A stretch of 64,000 nucleotides of DNA from Xylophilus sp. Lineage in GTDB: Bacteria; Pseudomonadota; Gammaproteobacteria; Burkholderiales; Burkholderiaceae_C. The position numbers and the translations under genes are program-made. How positions within the stretch are numbered: the stretch's first letter is position 1; each line of letters opens with the position of its first letter. The notes beneath the pieces were generated by a model, which worked only from the letters and a program-made list of their open reading frames with translations, had not been told where the DNA came from and searched no databases. The stretch lies in NCBI GenBank assembly GCA_009914555.1, contig WNDY01000009.1:31303-95302 (forward strand), written 5' to 3'. Of this stretch, positions 8,963 through 16,669 are shown one piece after another.

Positions 8963-9745
8963 CTACATCAGGGAGAAATCGCGCTCGAAGCGCATGAGGT
9001 GCTGGCCGCCGTCGACCAGCAGCGTGGTGCCGGTGATCGACGGCGTCTCCAGCGCGAAGCGCACGGCAGCGGCCACATCGGCCGGCGTGGACGAGCGGCC
9101 CAGCGGCGAGAGCTTGTGCAGTTCGGCGAATTTTTCCTCGCCGAGCATGTGGCTGGTCAGCGTGAGCCCGGGCGCCACGCCGACCACGCGCACCCGCGGC
9201 GCCAGCGCCAGCGCCAGCGCGGTGCCGGCGGCCTCCAGCGCGGCCTTCGACAGCGTGTAGCTGAGGAAATCGGGGTTCTGGTTCCAGAGCTTCTGGTCGA
9301 GCAGGTTGACCACCACGGCCGGCGGTTCGCCCTCGGCCGGCTCGCGCGCCGCGACATGCGCATGCAGCGCCTGCGCCAGCAGGATCGGCGCGCCGGTGTT
9401 GCTGCGCAGGTGCCGCTCCAGCGCGGCGAACCCGAAGTCGTGCACCGTGTCGTGCTCGAACAGCGAGGCGTTGTTGACCACCGCATCGACCCGGCCGAAG
9501 TGCGCGGCCACGCGCGGCAGCAGCGCCCGCACATCGGCCTCGTCGGACAGATCTGCATGAAAACTGGCGGCAGTATGTCCCTGGAGCGCACATTCTTCCA
9601 CCGCCTCCATGGCATCCTGCTCGGAGTATCTGTAGTGGATCGCCACTTGCCAGCCGGCCGCGGCGAGCGTGCGCGCAATCGCGCGGCCCAGGCGGCGGGC
9701 GGCGCCGGTCACGAGGACGGTGCGGGGGCGGGAGGGTGCAGGCAT
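8963..9745 (-). CDS. SDR oxidoreductase, FolM/pteridine-reductase-like
   Basis: Classical short-chain dehydrogenase of 260 aa. NAD(P)-binding TGAARRLGRAIA at residues 14-25 (the Arg-Arg favours NADPH), NNAS at about 90, and catalytic Tyr/Lys in YTLSK near 163. The sequence resembles pteridine reductase/FolM proteins, and the position next to folB fits a pterin or dihydromonapterin reductase. Residues about 39-58 (YSEQDAMEAVEECALQG) use AT-richer codons than the rest; that stretch coincides with copy G of the 53-nt paired element. Start ATG 9745. Intact. Confidence 0.88.
   Translation of the reverse strand: MPAPSRPRTVLVTGAARRLGRAIARTLAAAGWQVAIHYRYSEQDAMEAVEECALQGHTAASFHADLSDEADVRALLPRVAAHFGRVDAVVNNASLFEHDTVHDFGFAALERHLRSNTGAPILLAQALHAHVAAREPAEGEPPAVVVNLLDQKLWNQNPDFLSYTLSKAALEAAGTALALALAPRVRVVGVAPGLTLTSHMLGEEKFAELHKLSPLGRSSTPADVAAAVRFALETPSITGTTLLVDGGQHLMRFERDFSLM
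9573..9630 (-). repeat. 53-nt paired element, divergent copy G inside the SDR gene
   Basis: On the minus strand GATACTCC (ending at 9630) and CATACTGCC (beginning at 9577) are exactly 53 nt apart, with TGCGC at offset 41-45 as in the intergenic copies. It lies in coding sequence with locally atypical codons. Because the motifs are weaker than in copies A-E this copy is less certain. Confidence 0.4.
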
Positions 9746-9859
9746 GGGAGGGGCGGGAGGGGCGGGCGGCGGCAGGCGGCCAGTTTAGCGGCGGCCGGCG
9801 CTCAGGCCCTTGTATCTTTAGACCTCGGACCGGCTTGGGTGGCCCGACCGCCCTCTGGG

Positions 9860-10108
9860 ATGTTTGAAGCCAATTGCGACTCCGGCCAGATGCGCGGGCA
9901 GCGCACCGTCTGGGCCGGCAGAGCCGATGTGCGCCGAACCCTGTGTATGGCCACGCTGACCGCCGTACGCCACAACCTGATGCTGAGGGCCGACTACCAA
10001 CGGCTGCTCGCTGCGGACAAACGCAAGAAGGTCGCGCTCATGGCATGCATGCTCAACGCCATCGCCAAGCATGGCTCGACTTGGAATTTGGACCTTCATC
10101 AAACTTGA
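9860..10108 (+). pseudogene. IS110-family transposase, C-terminal remnant
   Basis: The frame ending at 10108 reads CDSGQMRGQRTVWAGRADV, then MATLTAVRHN, YQRLLAADKRKKVALMACM and NAIAKHGSTWN. This is the C-terminal Transposase_20 part of IS110/IS116/IS902 enzymes (usually near DSGQxRGKRxxxGGRxxVR). Only about 75-80 codons remain of roughly 340, with no N-terminal DEDD domain, so it is a dead fragment. It marks the left edge of the accessory block between the SDR gene and the MidA-like gene. Confidence 0.8.
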
Positions 10109-10148
10109 CTTCCAAGACGGTTACTTCATCCCACGGCCAGCACCTTGC

Positions 10149-11099
10149 CTACCGTCCGGGCACAGACTGATTGGATCGAGTGCGCCCGCGGCCCACCGGG
10201 CGGGCCGCACGCCGAAGCCAGGCGGCCAGCCCGGCGGCGCCCGGCTGTGGCTCGCGATCCGAGCGCAGGCAGAGGTAGTAGTCCTCGCCAGAGTCGAAGC
10301 CGCGCTGCGAAAGCTGTACCAGCGCGCCGCTGGCCAGTTCCGGCGCGATCAGGACTGGCCGCGTCAGCGCCGCGCCAATGCCTTCGAGCATCGCACCTCG
10401 GGTCAGCAGGCCGTCCTCGCAAACCATGCCTGCCAGCGCGGCTTTGGGCGGTGCCCCGGCTGCGGTCAGCCAGGCGGCCCACGGCTCAGGCGTGCCGTCG
10501 TGCACCAGGGGGAGTGCCGCCAGATCGGCATCCCGTGCGAACGGCCCGTGCCGCTGTGCCAGAGCCGCGCTGCAGACTGGAAAGGCCTTTCCCGAGAGCA
10601 GTTTCTCGCTGGCATAGCCCGGCCAGACGCCTCGTCCGAAGCGAAGCGACAGGTCCGCCACATCGCTGGCGTAATTGCGGTAGCGTGCATATTGAAGCTG
10701 CACCTGTACCTGCGGATGCTTTTCCATGAAGGCGGCCAACTGCGGCATCAGCCAACCCGAAGCGAGCAGCGGTTGCGCACTCACGGTCACGCGTTCCGGT
10801 AACGCCTCCTGGCGCAACTGGGCCGCAGCGCGCTGCAGCAACAGGAAGGCCGGGCTCACGGCATCCGAGAAGCGCCGGCCGGCCTCGTTGAGCACCAGAA
10901 TGCGGCCCCGCTTCTCCGTCAAGGCAGTACCGAGCTGGTTCTCCAGACCGCTGAGCTGGTAGCTCACCGCCGACACGGTGATGCCGAGTTCCGCCGCCGC
11001 CGCAGAGATGCTGCCGAGCCTTGCGAAGCTCTCGAACGTTCGCAGTGCTGCCAGCGGCAGCCCTGCGGCGGCCGCATTCAATTCTTGAGATGAACTCAT
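10149..11099 (-). CDS. LysR-family transcriptional regulator (GcvA-like)
   Basis: 316-aa regulator. The N-terminal winged helix reads LPLAALRTFESFARLGSISAAAAELGITVSAVSYQL (wording split here for clarity: LPLAALRTFESFARLGSIS then AAAAELGITVSAVSYQ), followed by a periplasmic-binding-like effector domain. The start ATG 11099 (MSSSQELNAAAAG) is preferred; the frame to 11189 would overlap the divergent promoter. It faces the M24 peptidase gene across 68 bp, so it probably controls the peptidase-ABC operon. The ligand is unknown. Confidence 0.9.
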   Translation of the reverse strand: MSSSQELNAAAAGLPLAALRTFESFARLGSISAAAAELGITVSAVSYQLSGLENQLGTALTEKRGRILVLNEAGRRFSDAVSPAFLLLQRAAAQLRQEALPERVTVSAQPLLASGWLMPQLAAFMEKHPQVQVQLQYARYRNYASDVADLSLRFGRGVWPGYASEKLLSGKAFPVCSAALAQRHGPFARDADLAALPLVHDGTPEPWAAWLTAAGAPPKAALAGMVCEDGLLTRGAMLEGIGAALTRPVLIAPELASGALVQLSQRGFDSGEDYYLCLRSDREPQPGAAGLAAWLRRAARPVGRGRTRSNQSVPGR

Positions 11100-11167
11100 A
11101 TTTATATAACTATTTAACTCAAATGATCTTATAAGATTCGCGCCTTGGCAAACTCTGGACCTTGCGC
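11100..11167. promoter_or_regulatory. AT-rich divergent promoter with 12-bp palindrome
   Basis: The LysR-M24 gap is strikingly AT-rich for this genome and holds the perfect palindrome ATCTTATAAGAT at 11126-11137, plus TTTATATAAC near the LysR start. Such a site between a LysR gene and its divergent target is the expected place for LysR binding. The AT content also suggests the segment is foreign to the surrounding genome. Confidence 0.6.
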
Positions 11168-12319
11168 ATGGCGCTGCACTTCCCACCATTGGAGTATCAG
11201 GCCCGGCAGCACCGGGCCCTTGCGCGCATCCGCTCGGAAGACCTGGCCGGCCTGCTCGTGTTCCGCCAGGAAAGCATGTACTGGCTGACCGGTTACGACA
11301 CGGCCGGCTACTCGCAGTTCCAGTGCCTCTGGCTCGGTGCCGACGGCGACATGACGCTGCTCACGCGCTCTTCCGACGTGCGGCAGGCGCGGCTCACCTC
11401 GGTGATCGAGGACGTGCGCCAATGGGTCGATGCGCACGGCGCCAATCCTGCCCAGGCGCTGCGTGAAGCCATCGGAGGGCGCCTGCGCCCGGGCGAGCGG
11501 ATCGGCGTCGAGTACGCCTCGGTGTCCCTCAACGCGCAGCGCGGCCGTCTGCTCGACGAAGTCTTTGCGGCGGAGTGCACCCTGGTGGACGCTTCGACGC
11601 TCGTTTCTTCGCTGATGGCGGTGAAGTCTGCGGCCGAGCTGGAGTTCGTGCGCAAGGCGGGCCGCATCGCCGACGAGGCCTGGTTGCGCGCACGGGACGC
11701 CAGCCGGCCCGGCCAGTCCGAATCCGACATCCTGGCCGAGATCTACGCCACGGTGCTGCGCGCAGGCGGCGACCCGGCCGCGGGCCGCTTCGTCTGTGGC
11801 GCCGGCGACAACGCCCTGCTGTGCCGCTACTTCACCGGCAAGGGGCGCATCGGCGCGCAGGACCAGGTCAACATCGAGTTCGCCGCCGCCTGGCGCCACT
11901 ACCACGCGGCGCTGATGCGCACCGTGGTAACCGGGGCAGTGTCGGACCAGCAACGGCGCATGCACGACGCCAACGTCGAGGCGCTCGGCGCCTGCCGCGC
12001 GCTGCTGCGCCCGGGCCGCAGCTACGGCGAGCTGTTCGACGCGCACGCCCGCGTGCTGGACCGCCACGGCCAGCGCCACGCGCGCCTCAATGCCTGCGGC
12101 TACAGCCTCGGCATCTCCTATCCGCCGACCTGGATGGAATGGCCGATGGTCTTCGCCGGCAATCCAGTGCCGCTGGAGCCCGGCATGGTGGTGTTCCTGC
12201 ACATGATCCAGCTCGACAGCGAACGCAACCTCGCCATGTGCCTGGGCGAGACCTTCGTCGTAACCGACGGCGAACCCGAGCGGCTGTCCGCGCTCGGCCA
12301 CGAACTTCCGCGCGCCTGA
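11168..12319 (+). CDS. M24-family metallopeptidase homologue (Xaa-Pro peptidase/creatinase fold)
   Basis: 383 aa from ATG 11168 (MALHFPPLEYQARQHRALAR). Creatinase N-terminal domain about residues 15-145 (YWLTGYDTAGYSQFQ) and pita-bread catalytic domain from about 155. Normal M24 enzymes bind two metals with Asp, Asp, His, Glu, Glu; here the first positions read VNIEFAAAWRHYHAALMRT, so Glu and Ala stand where Asp residues are expected. The protein therefore may be a single-metal or metal-free hydrolase like creatinase or ectoine hydrolase (DoeA), whose GYSLGISYPP-type segment it shares. First gene of an operon with an ABC importer, so it probably hydrolyses the imported compound. The stop is 5 bp before the ATPase gene. 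Confidence 0.82.
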   Translation: MALHFPPLEYQARQHRALARIRSEDLAGLLVFRQESMYWLTGYDTAGYSQFQCLWLGADGDMTLLTRSSDVRQARLTSVIEDVRQWVDAHGANPAQALREAIGGRLRPGERIGVEYASVSLNAQRGRLLDEVFAAECTLVDASTLVSSLMAVKSAAELEFVRKAGRIADEAWLRARDASRPGQSESDILAEIYATVLRAGGDPAAGRFVCGAGDNALLCRYFTGKGRIGAQDQVNIEFAAAWRHYHAALMRTVVTGAVSDQQRRMHDANVEALGACRALLRPGRSYGELFDAHARVLDRHGQRHARLNACGYSLGISYPPTWMEWPMVFAGNPVPLEPGMVVFLHMIQLDSERNLAMCLGETFVVTDGEPERLSALGHELPRA

Positions 12320-12324
12320 CCGCC

Positions 12325-13404
12325 ATGACGCCGACCGATCCGGGCCAATCGCTGGAGCTGCAGGACATCCGCAAGCACTACGGCGCCGTCACGGCGCTCG
12401 ATGGCCTCTCGCTCGAGGTGCGCGCGGGCGAGTTCGTCGCCCTGCTCGGTCCGAGCGGCTCGGGCAAGACCACGGCCCTCATGGCCATCGCAGGCTTCGA
12501 GCGGCCCGACGGCGGCCGCATCGTCATCGGCGGACAGGCGATCGACGGTCTGCCGCCGCACCGCCGCAACATCGGCATGGTGTTCCAGCGCTATGCCCTG
12601 TTCCCGCACCTCACGGTCGCTGAAAACGTTGCCTATCCGCTGCGTCGCCGCGGCCTGCCCACCGCCGAGATCGCGGCGCGCGTGGCGCAGGCGTTGGCGC
12701 TGGTGCGGCTCGACGGCCTGGGCCCGCGCGGTACGGACCAGCTCTCCGGCGGACAGCAGCAGCGCGTGGCGATCGCACGCGCGCTGGTGTTCCGGCCCGG
12801 CGTGCTGCTGATGGACGAGCCCATGAGCGCGCTCGACAAGAAGCTGCGCCAGCACATGCAGATGGAGTTGCGCCTGCTGCACCGCGAACTGGGCTGCACG
12901 ATCGTTCTGGTGACGCACGACCAGGAGGAGGCGCTGTCGATGGCCGACCGCGTCGCCCCGCTCAGCGAAGGCAGGTTGCGCCAGTTCGATGCGCCTGCCG
13001 CACTGTACGAGAACCCGGCCGATGCCTTCGTGGCCGACTTTATCGGCCGCACCAACTTCCTGCCGCTGGACGGCAGCGGCGATGCGCGCATCGCGGGCTT
13101 TGCCGCACCGCTGGGGGTCGACGCGCTGGCCGCCGACAGCCCGCCCGCCCTGGCCGGCCGCGTCTTCGGCATCCGGCCCGAGCACGTGGCGCTGCGGACC
13201 GCGGACCACGCCGGCGGCGAGCCCTGTCGCGTGGTGGAGGCTGCCTACGCCGGAGCCACGCAGTCGGTCCTGGTCGAAGCCGCCGGCCACCGCATCCTCG
13301 CCGAGGTTCCGAGCAGCCTGCGGCTGTGGAGCGGCGGCGACGCGGCGCGCCTGGACTTCCATGCGCGGCGCGGCCGCATATTCCTTCCCCTGTCCTCACC
13401 ATAG
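12325..13404 (+). CDS. ABC transporter ATPase, PotA/FbpC-like
   Basis: 359-aa ATPase of the spermidine/putrescine-iron class. Walker A GPSGSGKT (about residues 42-49), Q-loop MVFQRYALFPHLTV, signature LSGGQQQR, Walker B VLLMDEPMSALD, switch His in VTHD, then a C-terminal TOBE-like regulatory domain (GIRPEHVALR). Start ATG 12325, five bases after the M24 stop. Works with the next binding protein and permease as a one-substrate importer. One oddity: DKKLR follows Walker B where PotA proteins usually have LDxxLR, still within family range. Confidence 0.92.
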   Translation: MTPTDPGQSLELQDIRKHYGAVTALDGLSLEVRAGEFVALLGPSGSGKTTALMAIAGFERPDGGRIVIGGQAIDGLPPHRRNIGMVFQRYALFPHLTVAENVAYPLRRRGLPTAEIAARVAQALALVRLDGLGPRGTDQLSGGQQQRVAIARALVFRPGVLLMDEPMSALDKKLRQHMQMELRLLHRELGCTIVLVTHDQEEALSMADRVAPLSEGRLRQFDAPAALYENPADAFVADFIGRTNFLPLDGSGDARIAGFAAPLGVDALAADSPPALAGRVFGIRPEHVALRTADHAGGEPCRVVEAAYAGATQSVLVEAAGHRILAEVPSSLRLWSGGDAARLDFHARRGRIFLPLSSP

Positions 13405-13428
13405 TCCACGTCCCAAGGAGCGCTTTCC

Positions 13429-14541
13429 ATGACGTTCGTCCCTTCCTCCAGCGGCCGCCGCCGCTTTCTCGCCTCTTCCCTCGGCGCGGCCACCGCCGGC
13501 CTGGGCTTTCCGGCAATCGCCGCAGGCAGCCTGCGCGGCTCGGGGAGCGTGGTCGTCCATTTCGGCGGCGGCACCATGGGCGAGGCACAGCGCATCGCCT
13601 ACTCAGAGCCATTCGAAGCCGAGACGGGCATCAAGGTCATCCACCAGCCCGGCGTGACCGCGGGCGTGCAGCGCGCGGCGACCCTGGCAGGCGCCCCGAA
13701 GCACGACGTCGCCAACATCTCGGGCGGATCGCTCTCGGCGTTCGAGCGCGAGAAACTGCTGCTGCCCATCGACTATGGCCACTGGGAACGGGCCGACCGC
13801 GACGGCTACGACATCGTGCCGAGCGCGCCGCTGTACGTGCCCGCCATGCTCTACTCGATGGTGCTGGCTTACGACGCCCAGCCCTATGGCCGCCGCAAGC
13901 CGGACAGCTGGGCCGACCTGTGGAACGTGAAGGACTTTCCCGGCCGCCGCACCCTGGCGGCCGGCGCCAATGCCGCCGACGGTGCGACCTACGAGATCGC
14001 GTTGCTGGCCGACGGCGTGAAGCCCGAGAATCTGTATCCGCTGGACTGGAACCGCGCGCTGGCCAGCCTGGCGCGGCTGCGCGCCGACATCGCCAAGTGG
14101 TGGACCAAGGGCGCGGAGTCGGTGCAACTGCTGGTGGACCGCCAGGCCAGCATCGGCAGCGCCTGGAACGGCCGCATCGACGGGGCGAACGATGAGGGAG
14201 CGCGCATCGCCAAGAGCTGGAACCAGGGCATCCTGCAATGGTCGGCCTGGGCGATCCCGAAAGGGGCGCCCAACGTGGAGAACGCCCAGAAGTACATTGC
14301 CTTCATGAGCCGGCCCGAGGCGCAGGCCCGGTTCTCCGAAATCATCACCTACGGCCCCACCAACTCGCGGGCCTTCCGCCACATCAAAGCCGACCGCGCG
14401 TTGCAGCTGCCCACGGCGCCTGCCGTCAAGGGCAAGCAGATCGTGCAGGACTACGCCTTCTGGAACGCCGCGGATGCCAGCGGCCAGAACAACCTGCGTC
14501 GCGCGATCTCCGAGTGGGAGCGCTGGGTGGCGGCGCGCTGA
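13429..14541 (+). CDS. ABC importer periplasmic binding protein, PotD-like
   Basis: 370 aa with a twin-arginine signal, SSGRRRFLASSLGAATAG and cleavage near AIAAG. The body is a PotD/extracellular solute-binding family 1 protein: VVVHFGGGTMGEAQRIAY, FEAETGIKVIHQPG, LADGVKPENLYPLD, and a C-terminal AFMSRPEAQARFSEIITYGPTN. RBS AAGGAG at 13415-13420 supports ATG 13429. The substrate could be a polyamine-like or small cationic compound; the companion M24 protein would favour an amide or N-acyl compound. Intact. Confidence 0.88.
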   Translation: MTFVPSSSGRRRFLASSLGAATAGLGFPAIAAGSLRGSGSVVVHFGGGTMGEAQRIAYSEPFEAETGIKVIHQPGVTAGVQRAATLAGAPKHDVANISGGSLSAFEREKLLLPIDYGHWERADRDGYDIVPSAPLYVPAMLYSMVLAYDAQPYGRRKPDSWADLWNVKDFPGRRTLAAGANAADGATYEIALLADGVKPENLYPLDWNRALASLARLRADIAKWWTKGAESVQLLVDRQASIGSAWNGRIDGANDEGARIAKSWNQGILQWSAWAIPKGAPNVENAQKYIAFMSRPEAQARFSEIITYGPTNSRAFRHIKADRALQLPTAPAVKGKQIVQDYAFWNAADASGQNNLRRAISEWERWVAAR

Positions 14542-14560
14542 CGCCCGGGGCGGTACGGCG

Positions 14561-16277
14561 ATGCGACGTCCCTCATGGCGCGGCAGCCTGGCGGCGATGC
14601 CGGCACTGCTGCTGCTCGGCCTCGGCTACCTCGGGCCGCTGGCCACCATCGCCTGGACCAGCCTGCACCGGAACGGGCAATTCGGCATCGCCGCCTACGC
14701 GGAGATTCTGGCGTCGCCGGTGCTCCTGGGCATCCGCGGGCATGGCCGCCGCCGTCACCGCGCTGTGCGCGCTGATCGCCTGTCCGTACTGCTACTTCGC
14801 GGCGAGGCACGGCCGCCGCCACGCCGAGTTGCTGATGGCCCTGGTGACGGTGCCCTACCTCACCAGCATCCTGATCCGCTCCTATGCCTGGGTCGCCATC
14901 CTCGGCAACCACGGTCCTGTCAACCGTGCGCTGCTGGCGCTGGGCGTGACCGAAGCGCCGGTTGCGCTGGTGTTCAACACTTTCGGCAGCTACCTGGGCA
15001 CGGTGCACGTGCTGCTGCCCATGATCGCGCTGCCGCTCTACGCGGGCATGCGGCGCATCAGCCCGGCGCTGCTGCAGGCCGGCCGCGGCCTGGGCGGCTC
15101 GCCGGCCGCGGTGTTCGCCACCGTGTTCCTGCCGCTGTCGCTGCCGGGGCTGGGCGCCGGCGCGGCACTGGTCTTCCTGAGCGCGCTGGGCTTCTACATC
15201 ACCCCGGCACTGCTGGGCGCGCCGGGCGATTACCTGCTGGCACAGGCCATCGAAGTGCGCGTGTCCACGCTGGGCGAGTTCGACGTGGCGGCCGCGCTGT
15301 CCTGCCTGCTGCTGCTGCTGGCTACCAGCGGCGGCCTGCTGCTTGCGCGGCGGCGCATCGCGCCCTTCGATGGCGACGGGAGCGCACGCCCTACCGTCGC
15401 CGGTGCCGCCGGCTTGCGCCGCCGGCGGCTGGCCACGCTGCGCTGGCCCCGGGCGGCCGAGCCTTTGGCCGCCTGCGCCGCCCAGGCCCTGGCCTCGTCT
15501 GCCGGGCCCCTGCTGGGCGGTTATGCCGGAGTGTTGCTGGCGGTCCTGCTGGCGCCGATGGCCGTGGTGGTGGCGCTTGCCTTTAGCAGCGCGCCCTATC
15601 TCACCTTCCCGCCGCCGGGCTATGCGCTGCGCTGGTTCAGGACCCTGGCCGCTGATGGCGCCTGGCTGGCCTCGGCGGGCTTCAGCCTCTGGATCGCCCT
15701 GGCCGCGGCGGTGACGGCTCTGGCAGCCGGTACGCCGCTCGCCTTTGCACTGGCGCGCGGACGGCACGCCGCGCGGCGGGGCCTGTGGCTGCTGGCAGTC
15801 TCGCCGATGATCCTGCCGCACATCGTCATCGGCCTGGGCATGTTCTTCTGCGCCGTGGCGCTGGGCATCAACGGACGGCCGGCGAGCTTCTGGCTGGCCT
15901 ATGCGGTGATCGGCCTGCCCTATGTGGTCATCATCCTGCTGCCGGCGCTGGAACGCCTCGACGGCGACCTGGAGCGGGCGGCGGCCAGCCTCGGCGCGTC
16001 GCCGGCCGCCGTGCTGCGCACGGTAACGCTGCCGCTGCTGGCGGTGTCGCTGGCCAGTGCGCTGCTGTTCGCCTTCCTGGCCGGCTTCGACGACCTGATC
16101 ATCGGCCTGTTCCTCAGTTCGCCGAAGGCCACGACGCTCGCAGTGCGCATGTGGGAGGACATCAGCATGGAGATCAGCCCCAAGACGGCGGTGGTGGGCA
16201 CGCTGCAACTGGTCGTGGTGCTGGGCGTGATGGCGGCGTCGTGGGCGGCGCGCAAGGTCGGGAAGTCGCTGCGCTGA
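14561..16277 (+). pseudogene. Fused PotB-PotC-type ABC permease with frameshift near 14730-14742
   Basis: Reading from ATG 14561 (MRRPSWRGSLAAMPALLLLGLG) gives the first membrane segment through EILASPVLLG; the homologous sequence then continues in another frame (GMAAAVTALCALIACPYC...) to 16277. One extra base (or two lost) between 14729 and 14742 explains this. Downstream the frame holds two permease halves in one chain: an EAA-like loop near residue 190 (GRGLGGSPAAVFATVFLP) and a second near 490 (AAASLGASPAAVLRTVTLPL), joined by an Ala/Arg-rich linker. Fused permeases occur in the iron/polyamine ABC group. Either broken in this strain or a base-calling error; the rest looks well conserved. 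Confidence 0.8.
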
Positions 16278-16293
16278 ACCAGGAGAAAGATAT

Positions 16294-16371
16294 GACGGCG
16301 TGCTGGCGCCGGGCATGTTCGTGCGCGCCCGGCTGCCCGGAGGCGTGCAGCGCGCCCGCCCGGGCATTTAG
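16294..16371 (+). pseudogene. RND efflux periplasmic adaptor, C-terminal scrap
   Basis: About 25 codons reading GVLAPGMFVRARLPGGVQ and ending at TAG 16369-16371. The segment matches the LxPGMFVRVRLPxG end of the barrel domain of AcrA/MexA-type membrane-fusion proteins. Too short to be functional. It precedes a scrap of the matching inner-membrane pump in the order normal for an RND operon. Confidence 0.6.
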
Positions 16372-16410
16372 GTCAAGCCGGCGCCAGCCAGCGCGAACTG
16401 AGGGTCGCCC

Positions 16411-16608
16411 ATGGCCAGATTTTTCATCGACCGCCCGACCTTTGCCTGGATCGAGCAGCAGCTCAGCGGCCTGGACGGCCTGCGCTACATCCGCTCGGAG
16501 AGCAATTCCGGCGACAGCATCACCATCGTCGTCGCCTTCGAGCAGGACATCGATCCCCACATCGCCCAGGTGCAGAACAAGCTGCAACTGCCCATGCTGA
16601 TGCTGCCT
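16411..16608 (+). pseudogene. RND efflux pump (AcrB/HAE1) N-terminal scrap with internal deletion
   Basis: MARFFIDRPTFAWIE is the hallmark start of HAE1 RND pumps; it is joined directly to LSGLDGLRYIRSESNSGDS and DIDPHIAQVQNKLQL, which in intact pumps come about 25 or more residues later. About 66 codons of the usual 1,040 remain, then sequence unrelated to RND follows. Together with the adaptor scrap this is the footprint of a lost efflux operon and forms the right edge of the accessory block. Confidence 0.75.
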
Positions 16609-16669
16609 TGTATTACGGATGACTTACCGGCCGCCGCGCGGGCCCGGTGCATGGCGGACAATCGCTCCC

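Noticed and set aside
9874..10170. 98-codon frame overlapping the IS110 remnant
   Set aside because: Different frame from the transposase similarity; shadow.
11162..11167. TTG start for the M24 gene
   Set aside because: ATG two codons later at 11168 is more likely; likewise TTG at 8537 for ttcA was rejected for ATG 8522.
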